Shown in pieces: positions 45,598 through 55,640 of a stretch of DNA of 64,000 bases. Numbering within the stretch: the first letter of the stretch is position 1; every line of letters starts with the position of its first letter. Made by a program: the position numbers and the translations under genes. The stretch is from Ectopseudomonas toyotomiensis. GTDB lineage: Bacteria; Pseudomonadota; Gammaproteobacteria; Pseudomonadales; Pseudomonadaceae. Under the pieces are notes generated by a model, which saw nothing but the letters and a program-made list of their open reading frames with translations, was not told where the DNA came from and searched no databases. Where the stretch lies: the NCBI RefSeq assembly GCF_900115695.1, contig NZ_FOXK01000011.1, positions 140,679 to 204,678 on the forward strand, written 5' to 3'.

Positions 45598-48500
45598 ATG
45601 TCCCTGTTTTTCATACGGCGCCCCAATTTCGCCTGGGTGGTCGCCCTGTTCATCTCGCTGGCCGGCCTGCTGGCCATCCCGTTCCTGCCGGTGGCGCAGT
45701 ACCCCAACGTGGCGCCGCCGCAGATCACCGTCACCGCCACCTACCCAGGCGCCTCGGCGCAGGTGCTGACCGACTCGGTGACCAGTGTCATCGAGGAAGA
45801 GCTCAACGGCGCGAAGAACCTGCTGTACTTCGAGTCCACCAGCAACGCCAACGGCATCGCCGAGATCACCGTGACCTTCCAGCCGGGCACTGACCCCGAA
45901 CTGGCCCAGGTCGACGTGCAGAACCGCCTGAAGAAAGCCGAGGCGCGCATGCCGCAGGCCGTGCTCACCCTGGGCATCCAGACCGAGCAGGCCACGGCGG
46001 GCTTCCTGCTGATCTACGCGCTGAGCTACAAGGATGGCGGCAAGAACGACAACACCACGGCGCTGGCCGACTACGCCGCGCGCAACATCAACAACGAAAT
46101 CCGTCGCGTCCCTGGCGTCGGCAAGCTGCAGTTCTTCGCCTCCGAAGCCGCCATGCGGGTGTGGATAGACCCGCAGAAGCTGGTCGGCTACGGCCTGTCG
46201 ATCGACGACGTGAACAACGCCATCCGCGCGCAGAACGTGCAGGTGCCGGCCGGCGCCTTCGGCAGCACGCCAGGTTCCAGCGAGCAGCAACTGACTGCCA
46301 CCCTGGCGGTCAAGGGCACCCTGGACAACCCGGATGAATTCGCCGCCATCGTGCTGCGTGCCAACCAGGACGGTTCGCGCCTGACCCTGGGCGACGTGGC
46401 GCGCATCGAGGTCGGCAGCCAGGACTACAACTTCGGCTCGCGCCAGGACGGCAAGCCCGCCGTCGCGGCCGCCGTGCAGCTGTCGCCCGGTGCCAACGCC
46501 ATCCAGACCGCCGAGGCGGTGAAACAGCGCCTGACCGAACTGTCAGTGAACTTCCCGGACAACGTCGAGTTCTCGGTGCCTTACGACACCTCGCGCTTCG
46601 TCGACGTGGCCATCGACAAGGTCATCATGACCCTGGTCGAGGCCATGGTGCTGGTGTTCCTGGTGATGTTCCTGTTCCTGCAGAACGTGCGCTATACCCT
46701 GATCCCGTCCATCGTGGTGCCGGTGTGCCTGCTCGGCACCCTGACCTTCATGTACCTGCTGGGCTTCTCGGTGAACATGATGACCATGTTCGGCATGGTG
46801 CTGGCCATCGGCATCCTGGTCGACGACGCCATCGTGGTGGTGGAGAACGTCGAGCGGATCATGGCCGAGGAAGGCCTGGCGCCGGTGCCGGCGACCATCA
46901 AGGCGATGGGCCAGGTATCCGGGGCGATCATCGGCATCACCCTGGTGCTGTCGGCGGTGTTCCTGCCGCTGGCCTTCATGTCCGGCTCGGTCGGGGTGAT
47001 CTACCAGCAGTTCTCGTTGTCGCTGGCGGTGTCGATCCTGTTCTCCGGTTTCCTCGCCCTGACCTTCACTCCGGCGCTGTGCGCGACGATTCTCAAGCCC
47101 ATCCCGGAGGGGCATCACGAGAAGAGCGGCTTCTTCGGCGCTTTCAATCGCCTGTTCACTCGTCTGACCGGGCGCTACACCGCGCTCAACGGCAAACTGG
47201 CGCCACGTGCGGGCCGCGTCATGTTCGTCTACCTGGGCATCGTGGTGCTGATGGGATTCTTCTACCTGCGCCTGCCGGAATCCTTCGTACCGGTCGAAGA
47301 CCAGGGCTACATGATCGTCGACATCCAGCTGCCACCGGGCGCCACCCGTGAGCGCACCTCGGCGGCCGGCGAGGAACTGGAAGAATTTCTGATGGGCCGC
47401 GACGCCATCGAGACCTCCTTCCTGGTGCTCGGCTTCAGCTTCTCCGGCATGGGCGAGAACGCCGCCATCGCCTTCCCGCTGCTCAAGGACTGGTCGGAGC
47501 GTGACGCCACACAATCACCGGAGGCCGAATCGGCAGCGGTCAACCAGCACTTCGCCAACCTCGACGACGGCGCCATGATGGCCGTGCCACCTCCGCCGAT
47601 CGAAGGCCTGGGCAACTCCGGCGGCTTCGCCCTGCGCCTGCAGGATCGTGCCGGCCTCGGCCGCGACGCCCTGCTCGCCGCGCGCGACGAGGTGCTGGGC
47701 AAGGTCAACGGCAACCCGAAGTTCCTCTACGCCATGATGGAAGGCCTGGCCGAGGCGCCGCAGTTGCGCCTGGTCATCGACCGCGAAAAGGCGCGTACCC
47801 TTGGTGTGAGCTTCGAGTCGGTGAGCAGCGCACTGTCAACCGCCTTCGGTTCCTCGGTGATCAACGACTTCGCCAACGCAGGTCGCCAGCAACGCGTGGT
47901 GGTGCAGGCCGAGCAGGCCGAACGGATGACCCCGGAAAGCGTGCTCCGGCTGCACGTACCCAACGACAGCGGTGGACTGGTACCACTGAGCGCCTTCGTC
48001 ACCACGCAGTGGGAAGAAGGTCCGGTGCAGATCGCCCGCTACAACGGTTATCCGTCGATCCGCATCGCCGGCGACGCCGCCCCTGGCGTCAGCACCGGCG
48101 AGGCCATGGCCGAACTGGAGCGCATCGCCGCCGAGCTGCCGGAAGGCATCGGTTATGAGTGGACCGGCCTGTCGTATCAAGAGCGGGTCGCCAGCGGCCA
48201 GGCAGTGATGCTCTTCGCCCTGGCCATCACCGTGGTGTTCCTGCTGCTGGTGGCCCTCTACGAGAGCTGGGCGATCCCGCTGAGCGTGATGCTCATCGTG
48301 CCGGTCGGCGCCCTCGGCGCGGTGCTGGCGGTGACCGCCATCGGCCTGCCCAACGACGTCTACTTCAAGGTCGGCCTGATCACCGTGATCGGCCTGGCGG
48401 CGAAGAACGCCATCCTCATCGTCGAGTTCGCGAAGGATCTGTGGGAAGACGGCTACTCGTTGCGCGATGCCGCCATCGAAGCAGCACGCCTGCGTTTCCG

Positions 48501-48732
48501 CCCGATCATCATGACCTCCATGGCCTTCATGCTCGGCGTGGTACCGCTGGCCATCGCCACCGGCGCCGGCGCCGCCAGCCAGCGCGCACTGGGTACCGGC
48601 GTACTGGGCGGCATGCTCAGCGCGACCATGCTCGGGGTGATCTTCGTGCCGATCTTCTTCGTCTGGGTGCTGTCGCTGCTGCGTACCAAACCTCAGCAAA
48701 CCGACAACCATCCCCTGCATAAAGCGGAGTAA
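45598..48732 (+). CDS. RND multidrug efflux pump, HAE1 family (MexB/AcrB type)
   Basis: This 1044-residue, 12-helix inner-membrane proton/drug antiporter exports lipophilic drugs or solvents. The proton-relay pair D409-D410 (GILVDDAIVVVENVE) and the gating loop region PVAQYPNVAPP are typical. The length fits the family (about 1,030-1,050 residues). It lies 15 bases after the adaptor gene and 4 bases before the channel gene in one operon. Substrate range cannot be read from sequence. Confidence 0.95.
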   Translation: MSLFFIRRPNFAWVVALFISLAGLLAIPFLPVAQYPNVAPPQITVTATYPGASAQVLTDSVTSVIEEELNGAKNLLYFESTSNANGIAEITVTFQPGTDPELAQVDVQNRLKKAEARMPQAVLTLGIQTEQATAGFLLIYALSYKDGGKNDNTTALADYAARNINNEIRRVPGVGKLQFFASEAAMRVWIDPQKLVGYGLSIDDVNNAIRAQNVQVPAGAFGSTPGSSEQQLTATLAVKGTLDNPDEFAAIVLRANQDGSRLTLGDVARIEVGSQDYNFGSRQDGKPAVAAAVQLSPGANAIQTAEAVKQRLTELSVNFPDNVEFSVPYDTSRFVDVAIDKVIMTLVEAMVLVFLVMFLFLQNVRYTLIPSIVVPVCLLGTLTFMYLLGFSVNMMTMFGMVLAIGILVDDAIVVVENVERIMAEEGLAPVPATIKAMGQVSGAIIGITLVLSAVFLPLAFMSGSVGVIYQQFSLSLAVSILFSGFLALTFTPALCATILKPIPEGHHEKSGFFGAFNRLFTRLTGRYTALNGKLAPRAGRVMFVYLGIVVLMGFFYLRLPESFVPVEDQGYMIVDIQLPPGATRERTSAAGEELEEFLMGRDAIETSFLVLGFSFSGMGENAAIAFPLLKDWSERDATQSPEAESAAVNQHFANLDDGAMMAVPPPPIEGLGNSGGFALRLQDRAGLGRDALLAARDEVLGKVNGNPKFLYAMMEGLAEAPQLRLVIDREKARTLGVSFESVSSALSTAFGSSVINDFANAGRQQRVVVQAEQAERMTPESVLRLHVPNDSGGLVPLSAFVTTQWEEGPVQIARYNGYPSIRIAGDAAPGVSTGEAMAELERIAAELPEGIGYEWTGLSYQERVASGQAVMLFALAITVVFLLLVALYESWAIPLSVMLIVPVGALGAVLAVTAIGLPNDVYFKVGLITVIGLAAKNAILIVEFAKDLWEDGYSLRDAAIEAARLRFRPIIMTSMAFMLGVVPLAIATGAGAASQRALGTGVLGGMLSATMLGVIFVPIFFVWVLSLLRTKPQQTDNHPLHKAE

Positions 48733-48736
48733 TGCG

Positions 48737-50137
48737 ATGACCTCTCACCTCATGCTGCGCCCCGCTCTGCTGATCCTGGCCGTCGCCCTCGGCGGCTGTT
48801 CTCTGGCACCTCATTACGAGCGGCCAGAGGCACCGGTCGCAGCCGACTGGCAGGTGGCCGACGCCAATGGCACCCGCGCGCAAGCGCTGGACTGGCAGAC
48901 CTTCATCGTCGATGCCGACCTGCGCCGCGCGGTGGATACCGCACTGAACAACAACCGCAGCCTGCGCCAGGCGCTGCTGGATATCGAGGCGGCGCGTGCG
49001 CAGTACCGCATCCAGCGCGCCGACCGTCTGCCGTCGCTCAATGCCAATGTCAGCGGCAACCGCCAGCGCTTACCGGCAGATCAGTCGCAAACCGCCCGCT
49101 CGGAGGTCACCAGCGTCTATCAGGTCGGCCTCGGCCTGGCCGAGTACGAAGTCGACCTGTTCGGCCGCGTGCGCAATCTGTCGGAGTCTGCACTGGAAAC
49201 CTACCTGGCCACCGAGGAAGCGACCCGCGCCACGCAGATCAGCCTGATTGCCGAAGTGATCCAGGCCTACCTGACCCGCGATGGCGCGCTACGGCGCAAG
49301 GCGCTGGTGGAACAGACCCTGGACAGCCGCCTGGCGTCGCTGGAGCTGGTCAGCAGACGCCGCGAAGTCGGCGCCGCCACCGCCCTGGATTACCAGGAAG
49401 CGGTCGGCCTCGCCGAGCAGGCCAGGGCCGAGCGAGAAAGTACCGAGCGCCAGCTGCGCCAGGCGGACAACGCTCTGGCGCTGCTGCTCGGCACGCCAGA
49501 CGCCGGGCGACTGTTGCCGTCGACCCCGCGCGACGAGCTGATGGTGCTGCAAGACATCGCCCCCGGCACCAGCTCGGAACTGATCGAGCGTCGCCCCGAC
49601 ATTCTTGCCAGCGAACATCGCCTCAAGGCACGCAATGCCGATATCGGTGCGGCCCGTGCGGCGTTCTTCCCGCGCATCACCCTGACCGGCTCGGTGGGCA
49701 GTTCCAGCACAGAGCTGTCCGGGCTGTTCGAGGGCGGCTCGCGGGCCTGGAGCTTCGCCCCGACGCTGTCGCTGCCGATCTTCGCTGGCGGCCGCAACCG
49801 CGCCAACCTGGATCTCGCCGAAGTGCGCCAGGACGCCGCCGTGGCCGACTACGAAGGCACCATCCAGACCGCCTTCCGCGAAGTCGCCGACGCCCTCGCC
49901 GCCACCGACACGCTGCGCCGCGAAGAAACCGCGCGGCGTGCCCTGGCCGAATCCAGCCGAGCGGCCGAAGCCCTGGCCGAAGCTCGCTACAGAGGCGGTG
50001 TGGATGACCACCTGCGCTACCTGGATGCCCAGCGCAGCAGCTTCAACGACCAGACCACGCTGATCCAGATCAGCACCGAGCGCCAACTGGCGCTGGCCGA
50101 CCTGTTCAGGGCGCTGGGCGGCGGCTGGCAGCGCTAG
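48737..50137 (+). CDS. Outer-membrane efflux channel (OprM/TtgC type)
   Basis: This 466-residue lipoprotein (lipobox A-L-G-G-C) of the NodT/outer-membrane factor family has two tandem OEP repeats (about 60-250 and 270-455). It forms the trimeric TolC-like exit duct for the RND pump upstream. The final GWQR tail lies just before a strong terminator. With the two upstream genes it makes a complete tripartite system. Confidence 0.93.
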   Translation: MTSHLMLRPALLILAVALGGCSLAPHYERPEAPVAADWQVADANGTRAQALDWQTFIVDADLRRAVDTALNNNRSLRQALLDIEAARAQYRIQRADRLPSLNANVSGNRQRLPADQSQTARSEVTSVYQVGLGLAEYEVDLFGRVRNLSESALETYLATEEATRATQISLIAEVIQAYLTRDGALRRKALVEQTLDSRLASLELVSRRREVGAATALDYQEAVGLAEQARAERESTERQLRQADNALALLLGTPDAGRLLPSTPRDELMVLQDIAPGTSSELIERRPDILASEHRLKARNADIGAARAAFFPRITLTGSVGSSSTELSGLFEGGSRAWSFAPTLSLPIFAGGRNRANLDLAEVRQDAAVADYEGTIQTAFREVADALAATDTLRREETARRALAESSRAAEALAEARYRGGVDDHLRYLDAQRSSFNDQTTLIQISTERQLALADLFRALGGGWQR

Positions 50138-50155
50138 CCGCCGCCCAGCGCCACA

Positions 50156-50195
50156 AACGACAAGGCCACGCACCAGCGTGGCCTTGTCGTTTTCG
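50156..50195 (+). terminator. Terminator of the RND operon
   Basis: AACGACAAGGCCACGC (50156-50171), loop ACCA, GCGTGGCCTTGTCGTT (50176-50191), then TT. A 16-bp perfect stem. Confidence 0.92.
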
Positions 50196-50212
50196 ATCGA
50201 AGCGTATTCGAC

Positions 50213-50614
50213 CTAACTAGCCCCCAGCAGATCGTTGGCGTCGAGCAGACGCCAGGCAATTTCCGGCCTTTTCTCCATGGCCCGGCGGATCGCTGCCGGG
50301 ATGCTCTGCCGCGTCTTGCGACACAACCCCGGGTGGGCATCGAAATGCATGTGGATGCCGCGCATGCTGCGTACCTCGCCATGGGCTGGCTCGATGTGCA
50401 GGCGAATGCCCAACTGCTCGAGCATGCGTTGCTGCATGCGCTCAAGGTCTTCCAGGCTCTGCAGGTTTTCCAGGCGATCTAGCAGGCGCTGCTCCTCGCT
50501 GCGGGTCAGCAGCAGGATACGCGTGTCGGCGCCCGGCCTGTCCAGCAGCTCGTCGCGCTGGCAGTCGCAGGCACCCGGTGGGCAGGGAGTACGCAGGGGC
50601 AATGGTGAATTCAT
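50213..50614 (-). CDS. Hypothetical protein with N-terminal Cys cluster
   Basis: This protein is about 133 residues. The N-terminus has C-x4-C-x-C (TPCPPGACDCQRDELL). A charged helical stretch follows (SEEQRLLDRLENLQSLEDLERMQQRMLEQLG), then a domain with HMHFDAHPGLC. The start is uncertain: ATG 50614 is best by reading frame, with AGGA very close; alternatives lie 4 to 35 codons upstream. No family is recognised. It converges with the RND operon at the terminator. Confidence 0.65.
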   Translation of the reverse strand: MNSPLPLRTPCPPGACDCQRDELLDRPGADTRILLLTRSEEQRLLDRLENLQSLEDLERMQQRMLEQLGIRLHIEPAHGEVRSMRGIHMHFDAHPGLCRKTRQSIPAAIRRAMEKRPEIAWRLLDANDLLGAS

Positions 50615-50730
50615 GGTCCTGATCATAGCCATAGCCATGCGCGCTGCCCATCCACGCCCATCGCTTGGCTTGCCTACGCTGCAGACTCCGTTAAGCTCAC
50701 AGCATTTCCCCCGATGCAAGGATGAACACC

Positions 50731-51405
50731 ATGCTGCGCCTCACCACGTTCGCCGCTGGCCTGCTGCTTTCGGCCAACGTCTTCGCCCTGTCCCTCTCCG
50801 ACCTGAGCCAACAGGACGCCAGTGGCGGCCTCAAGGACGCGCTGATCCAGGGCGCCCAGGTGGCCGTCAAGCAACTGGGCACGCCCGGCGGCTTCAGCAA
50901 CAATCCGGACGTGCGCATCGAGCTGCCCGGCAAACTCGGCAAGGCGGCCAAGACCATGAAGATGATGGGCATGGGCGCCCAGGTCGATCAGCTCGAAGCG
51001 AGCATGAACAAGGCCGCCGAGGCTGCGGTGCCACAGGCCCAGGCGCTATTGGTCGACGCCGTGAAGAAGATGACCGTGGCCGACGCCAAGTCGATTCTCA
51101 GCGGCCCGCAGGACTCGGCCACCCAATACCTGAACAAGAGCAGCCGCGAGCAGATCCGCGCCAAATTCCTGCCCATCGTCAAGCAGGCCACCGACCAGGT
51201 CGGTCTGGCCCAGCAGTACAACGCATTCGCCGGCCAGGCCGCCAGCTTTGGCGTGGTCGACGCCAAGAGCAGCACGGTGGAAAGCTACGTCACCGAACAG
51301 GCACTCGACGGCCTGTTCGAAATGATTGCCAAGCAGGAAGCCAGCATCCGTCAGAACCCGGCCGGTGCCGCTACCAGCCTGGCTAAGAAAGTATTCGGCG
51401 CGCTC
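50731..51405 (+). CDS. Exported DUF4197 protein
   Basis: This protein of about 225 residues has a Sec signal (MLRLTTFAAGLLLSANVFA) and the DUF4197 pattern DASGGLKDALIQGAQVAVKQLG, predicted to be helical and periplasmic. AAGGA lies 8 bases before the ATG at 50731, preferred over an ATG at 50722. Function is unknown. It converges with the two-component kinase at a shared hairpin. Confidence 0.85.
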
Positions 51406-51414
51406 TGAATACCC

Positions 51415-51439
51415 TGGCGGCGGATGTTCTCCGCCGCCA
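51415..51439. terminator. Hairpin between convergent genes
   Basis: TGGCGGCGGA, loop TGTTC, TCCGCCGCCA, without a U tract. It sits between the DUF4197 gene and the convergent histidine kinase gene, and likely terminates both. Confidence 0.65.
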
Positions 51440-51441
51440 TG

Positions 51442-52797
51442 CTAGGCGAATGGCAGCGTCACCCGCACTTCCAATCCACCCTCCACCCTGTTGCCCAGGG
51501 TCAGACAGCCGCCGTGCTCCAGCACCATGGCGCGCGCAGCCGACAACCCCAGGCCGACCCCGCCAGTGTGCTTGTTGCGTGAGGCCTCCAGACGGTAGAA
51601 CGGCGCGAATACAGCCTCCTGCTGCTCCACGGGAATACCCGGCCCACGGTCGAGCACGCGAATTTCAACACCCTCGTCATCGGTCTGCAGCATCACCTGC
51701 GGCTCACGTCCGTATCTGACGGCGTTCTCCAGCAGGTTGACCAGCATACGTTTGATCGCGATCGGCCGACCGACATACACCTGGCGCCTGGGCACCTGAA
51801 TCGCTACCTCAACGCCGGCATCCTTGAAGTCATCGATGATGGTATGCAGCAACTCACTCAGGTCGAAAGCTGTCGCCGTTTCGAGGCGAGCCTCGTCACG
51901 AAAGAAATCCAGCGCCGAGTTGACCATGGCCTGCATTTCATCAACGTCGCTGAACAACTTCGCCTGCTGCTCCGCATCCTCGATGAACTCGCCCCGCAGC
52001 CGCATGCGCGTCAGCGGTGCGCGCAGATCATGGGAGATGGCCGCCAGCATCTGCGTACGATCATCGAGAAAGTGCCGTAACCGCGACTGCATGGCATTGA
52101 ACGCAACGATGACCTGACGGATTTCCTGAGGCCCCTCCGGGGTTATCGGCGGCGCCCTGAAGTCCACGCCGAAACGCCGCGCACCCTGCGCGAAGCGCTC
52201 CAGCGGAGCAGCCAGATAGCGTGCGGCCACCAATGCCACGATGAGGGTCGAGGTCATCATCAAGACCAGATACACGAGACTGCGCGGCACCCTCTCCAGC
52301 CCCCAGACGCGTGATGGTGTGGAGAACTCCATCCAGCTGTCGTCGGACAGTTCGATCATCAACACGTAACGGCTTTCGTCACGCGGCGACGGCCAGTCCT
52401 TCGGCTCATAGGCCTCGATCCTGGCCTGCGGCCGCTGCAACAACTGCTGCAACAAGTCAGAGCCGTAGCGGAAAGCAGCGTCATCGATCGCCGGAAGCTG
52501 AGCGTCACTGTGCTGCCGTAACCATCGGGCGTTGAAGGCTTCATCGCCAGCGGCATCAGCCGCCTTCTGCCGCTGCTCGGGCGGTAGCGCATCGGCAATC
52601 CGGGCAATGCTGGCCATGCGCTCCATCAACCCCGCCTCCAGCAATGGCGGTCGTGCCCATACGCCAGCCAGCAGACTGAACAACGCACTCAGCAGCAAAG
52701 CGGTCAGCATCGAGGCCAGGGTGGTCAGGGCGATCCAGCGTGCGACGGTGTCCCGCGTCAGCCAGCCACCACCCTCGAGGCGCGCCAGCCATCTCAT
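51442..52797 (-). CDS. Sensor histidine kinase, OmpR/EnvZ-like group
   Basis: This 451-residue kinase has helices at about 20-45 and 172-195 enclosing a periplasmic sensor of about 125 residues. HAMP, HisKA (AISHDLRAPLTRMRLR) and HATPase (LLENAVRYG, DRGPGIP, GVGLGLS) follow. Its start overlaps the stop of the response regulator gene by 4 bases. The signal is unknown; it could relate to envelope state given MlaA next door, but that is speculative. Confidence 0.88.
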   Translation of the reverse strand: MRWLARLEGGGWLTRDTVARWIALTTLASMLTALLLSALFSLLAGVWARPPLLEAGLMERMASIARIADALPPEQRQKAADAAGDEAFNARWLRQHSDAQLPAIDDAAFRYGSDLLQQLLQRPQARIEAYEPKDWPSPRDESRYVLMIELSDDSWMEFSTPSRVWGLERVPRSLVYLVLMMTSTLIVALVAARYLAAPLERFAQGARRFGVDFRAPPITPEGPQEIRQVIVAFNAMQSRLRHFLDDRTQMLAAISHDLRAPLTRMRLRGEFIEDAEQQAKLFSDVDEMQAMVNSALDFFRDEARLETATAFDLSELLHTIIDDFKDAGVEVAIQVPRRQVYVGRPIAIKRMLVNLLENAVRYGREPQVMLQTDDEGVEIRVLDRGPGIPVEQQEAVFAPFYRLEASRNKHTGGVGLGLSAARAMVLEHGGCLTLGNRVEGGLEVRVTLPFA

Positions 52798-53516
52798 CGT
52801 TTCACCACCACACTGGGCGTGAAGAGATAACCGATATGACGGATGGTACGAATCATCGAACTGCGCGAGGGCTCGGCGTCGAGCTTGCGTCGTAGCCGGC
52901 TGACCTGCACGTCGACGCTACGATCGAAAGCGTCATAGGCTTCACCGCGCGCCATGTCGAGTAGTTGCTGACGACTCAGTACACGCTGCGGATGCTCGGC
53001 GAGCACCAGCAGCAGTTCGAACTCGCCAGCCGAAAGCGGAATCAGGACTTTGTCCGGTGAGCGCAGCTCGCGGCGGGTCACGTCGAGCTGCCAGCCAGCG
53101 AACTCCAGGACCGGCCGTGGCCGCTCATGCAGTACGCTGCGTACCTCGCCTGTACGGCGCAACACCGCCCGCACCCGCGCCAGCAATTCACGGGCATCGA
53201 AGGGTTTGCTCAGGTAGTCGTCGGCGCCCAGTTCCAGCCCCACTACCCGGTCACTCAGCTCGCTCATCGCCGTCAGCATGATGATCGCCATCGAGTGCTC
53301 GCTGCGCAGGCGCTGACACAACACCAGGCCACTGTCGCCCGGCAGCATCACGTCGAGGATCACCAGATCCGGCAGTTGCCGCTCGAGCGCGCGCCACAGC
53401 GCCTGTCCGTCAGTGGCAACGTCCACGCTATAGCCATGCTGTTCGAGAAACTTCTTCAGCAGAGCAAGAACTTCGGTGTCGTCGTCCACCAGCAACAAGC
53501 GACTCACGGCCAGCAC
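52794..53516 (-). CDS. OmpR-family response regulator
   Basis: This 240-residue protein has a receiver with D55 (LVILDVMLPGDSG), an acidic pocket (LLVDDDTE), LTAMSE and SKPF, and a winged-helix output ending RLRRKLDAEPSRSSMIRTIRHIGYLF. It is the partner of the kinase it overlaps. Its promoter lies in the 158-bp gap shared with the divergent mlaA-type gene. Confidence 0.88.
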   Translation of the reverse strand: MLAVSRLLLVDDDTEVLALLKKFLEQHGYSVDVATDGQALWRALERQLPDLVILDVMLPGDSGLVLCQRLRSEHSMAIIMLTAMSELSDRVVGLELGADDYLSKPFDARELLARVRAVLRRTGEVRSVLHERPRPVLEFAGWQLDVTRRELRSPDKVLIPLSAGEFELLLVLAEHPQRVLSRQQLLDMARGEAYDAFDRSVDVQVSRLRRKLDAEPSRSSMIRTIRHIGYLFTPSVVVKR

Positions 53517-53674
53517 ACCCTCAATGCGTTTGTGAGCGCCTATCTAAAACCATCGAACGCCTGCCGTCATATATTTCAATCCGGCAATAAAGCTTCGTGT
53601 TCGCAACATTGCGGACATTCCCAAGCAAAAATGCCTTGGCAGCCTCGGCGCAGTTTCCTATCGAGGTGTTCCGC

Positions 53675-54475
53675 ATGTCCGTCACAACATTCGCATCCCC
53701 TGCCGCGCGTCCTATCACGCTCGCCATGACCATGCTGCTGGCCAGTGGTTGTGCCAGTAACCCAGCACCGGTAATCGACTCGGCGGGCTGCATCACCACG
53801 CCGGACCAAGTGGTGAACGACCCAGCCGAATCGATCAACCGCGGCATATTCGTGGTCAACCGAGCGCTCGACGACTACCTGCTCGCCCCCGTTGCACGGG
53901 GTTACCGACAGTTGCCTGACTTCGCCCAGAGCGGCGTGCATAACTTCGCGGCCAACTTCGGCGAGCCGATGGTGTTCATCAACGATCTGCTGCAAGGCAA
54001 CCCCAAGCGCTCGATGGTCACGGCCACACGCTTCATTACCAACAGCACGGTGGGGGTAGTGGGGCTGATCGATGTGTCGAGCCGATTTGGCCTGGAGCGT
54101 CACCGAGCCGATTTCGGTCAGACCTTCGGCGTGTGGAATATCGCCGACGGCCCCATCGTCGAGCTGCCGCTGTTCGGTACGTCCAACCTGCGCGACGCCA
54201 CCGGGCGTGTACTGGGTTTTGCCATAGACCCGTTCGGCAGCAACAGCGATACCCTGGATACGCTCGGCACCGTCAGTACTGTCGGCGGCACGGTCGACGG
54301 TCGTGCGCAGCGTCTGCCCATGACCGACGCGCTGCAACGGCAGCCTGACTACTACGCGGCCCTTCGCGATACCGTGGCCGAACGCCGCGCGCAGTTCGTC
54401 GCGGAAGGCAAGCTCGGCGCTGCACTGGAAGCGCCCGTTAACTGCGAAGCGGAAATGGTCGATGAGCAGAACTGA
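53675..54475 (+). CDS. mlaA: MlaA/VacJ-family outer-membrane lipoprotein
   Basis: This 266-residue lipoprotein (lipobox A-S-G-C) of the MlaA family helps remove misplaced phospholipids from the outer leaflet with the Mla system. DPAESINRGIFVVNRALDDYLL and NLRDATGR are family motifs. No mlaBCDEF genes are adjacent. The start at 53675 has GAGG about 8 bases upstream; the longer frame to 53597 lacks a signal peptide. It overlaps the next small gene by 14 bases. Confidence 0.88.
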   Translation: MSVTTFASPAARPITLAMTMLLASGCASNPAPVIDSAGCITTPDQVVNDPAESINRGIFVVNRALDDYLLAPVARGYRQLPDFAQSGVHNFAANFGEPMVFINDLLQGNPKRSMVTATRFITNSTVGVVGLIDVSSRFGLERHRADFGQTFGVWNIADGPIVELPLFGTSNLRDATGRVLGFAIDPFGSNSDTLDTLGTVSTVGGTVDGRAQRLPMTDALQRQPDYYAALRDTVAERRAQFVAEGKLGAALEAPVNCEAEMVDEQN

Positions 54476-54722
54476 AGACTCACTGCTGCTCTATCAGCGG
54501 ATCAGGAATCCCGACGCGCTATCGCTGCATTGCCGGGAGGTCGATTTGCGTCTGAGCGATGACCGCCGCCATCTGGTGCTCAGTCGTTACGTGGAGCTGT
54601 ACGTCAGCGAATGCACGCAATGGGAAATGGTCAGCCATCACCAGGTCAGGCTAACTGATCTGCTGCGCTGGATGATTCTGCACAGCCAACGCTTACCGCC
54701 CCGGGCTAATCCCGACGGGTGA
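54462..54722 (+). CDS. Small hypothetical protein downstream of mlaA
   Basis: This 86-residue protein starts within the last codons of the mlaA-type gene, so it is translationally coupled. It is charged with no signal peptide or helix, and includes SRYVELYVSECTQWEMVSHHQ. No family is recognised; overlap and composition suggest a real gene. Confidence 0.6.
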   Translation: MSRTEDSLLLYQRIRNPDALSLHCREVDLRLSDDRRHLVLSRYVELYVSECTQWEMVSHHQVRLTDLLRWMILHSQRLPPRANPDG

Positions 54723-54808
54723 AGCACTGCAGCCTTATCAACTCGCAGGACGCAGCCAAGTGGCCGGGTAGGTGCCGCAATACCTGCCCATGCCAATCTC
54801 ACGCTTCA

Positions 54809-55588
54809 TCAGACGCAGCAGAGTCTGTCCAACGCAGGCCTGGCGAAGAAAAAGCCCTGCATGTAGCGGATACCAAGCTCGATCAGCGCATCACGCTCAC
54901 CAACACTTTCGATGCCCTCGGCGATGATGCGGATGCCCAGGCGCTGCGCGACCAGCACGATACCGGCGACGATGGCCTGGCGCACCGGGTCCTGATCGAT
55001 GCCACGGGTCAGGGCCATGTCCAGCTTGAGTACGTGCGGCTGAAACTCGGCCAGCAGATTGAGCCCGGAGTAGCCCGCACCAAAATCGTCGATGGCGGTG
55101 GTGAAGCCCTGCTTGCCGTACTCGGCGAAGATCCGCTTGAGGTGCTCGGCATCATGGATCTGCTCGCCCTCGGTCACCTCGAACATCAGCCGCTCGCGCG
55201 GGAAGTCAAAGCGCTGCGCCGCTTCCAGCGTGGCACGAATGCAGGTCTCGGCGCGATACACCGCATTGGGCAGGAAATTGATGCTGAGCAGGCAATCCGG
55301 AATATCGAGCAACCCGAGCTTGGCGGCCTGCTCGATGGCCTTGACCCGGCAGGCCTGATCGAAACGGTAGCGGTTGCCATCATTGACCCGTCCGAGCACT
55401 TCCGCGGCGGATTCGCCATTGCAGCCCCGCACCAGGGCTTCATAGGCGAACGGCCGCTGCTGCTCGATATCGACGATCAGTTGAAAAGCCATTGTGAAAT
55501 CGAAACCCAGGGCCTCGGCGTTACGGCATTCGGCGCAACCCACAGCCCGAAATGGCTGAGGAAAGATGCTCTGGCTGACAATACCCAT
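54809..55588 (-). CDS. Standalone EAL-domain c-di-GMP phosphodiesterase with CxxC start
   Basis: This protein of about 259 residues is mostly EAL domain: YEALVRG, SINFLPNAVY, FEVTEGE, AIDDFGAGYSGLN, LKLDMAL and AEGIES are all present, so it should hydrolyse c-di-GMP. The N-terminal arm has a CAEC motif (FRAVGCAECRNAEALGF) and the C-terminus ends LDRLCCV, which could bind metal or sense redox state. Start chosen at ATG 55588. No GGDEF or BLUF domain is present. Confidence 0.85.
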   Translation of the reverse strand: MGIVSQSIFPQPFRAVGCAECRNAEALGFDFTMAFQLIVDIEQQRPFAYEALVRGCNGESAAEVLGRVNDGNRYRFDQACRVKAIEQAAKLGLLDIPDCLLSINFLPNAVYRAETCIRATLEAAQRFDFPRERLMFEVTEGEQIHDAEHLKRIFAEYGKQGFTTAIDDFGAGYSGLNLLAEFQPHVLKLDMALTRGIDQDPVRQAIVAGIVLVAQRLGIRIIAEGIESVGERDALIELGIRYMQGFFFARPALDRLCCV

Positions 55589-55640
55589 AGGCGCTTCCTT
55601 ATAGAACAAGACGTGGAGACTTCCCCATTTGTCAGCCTAG

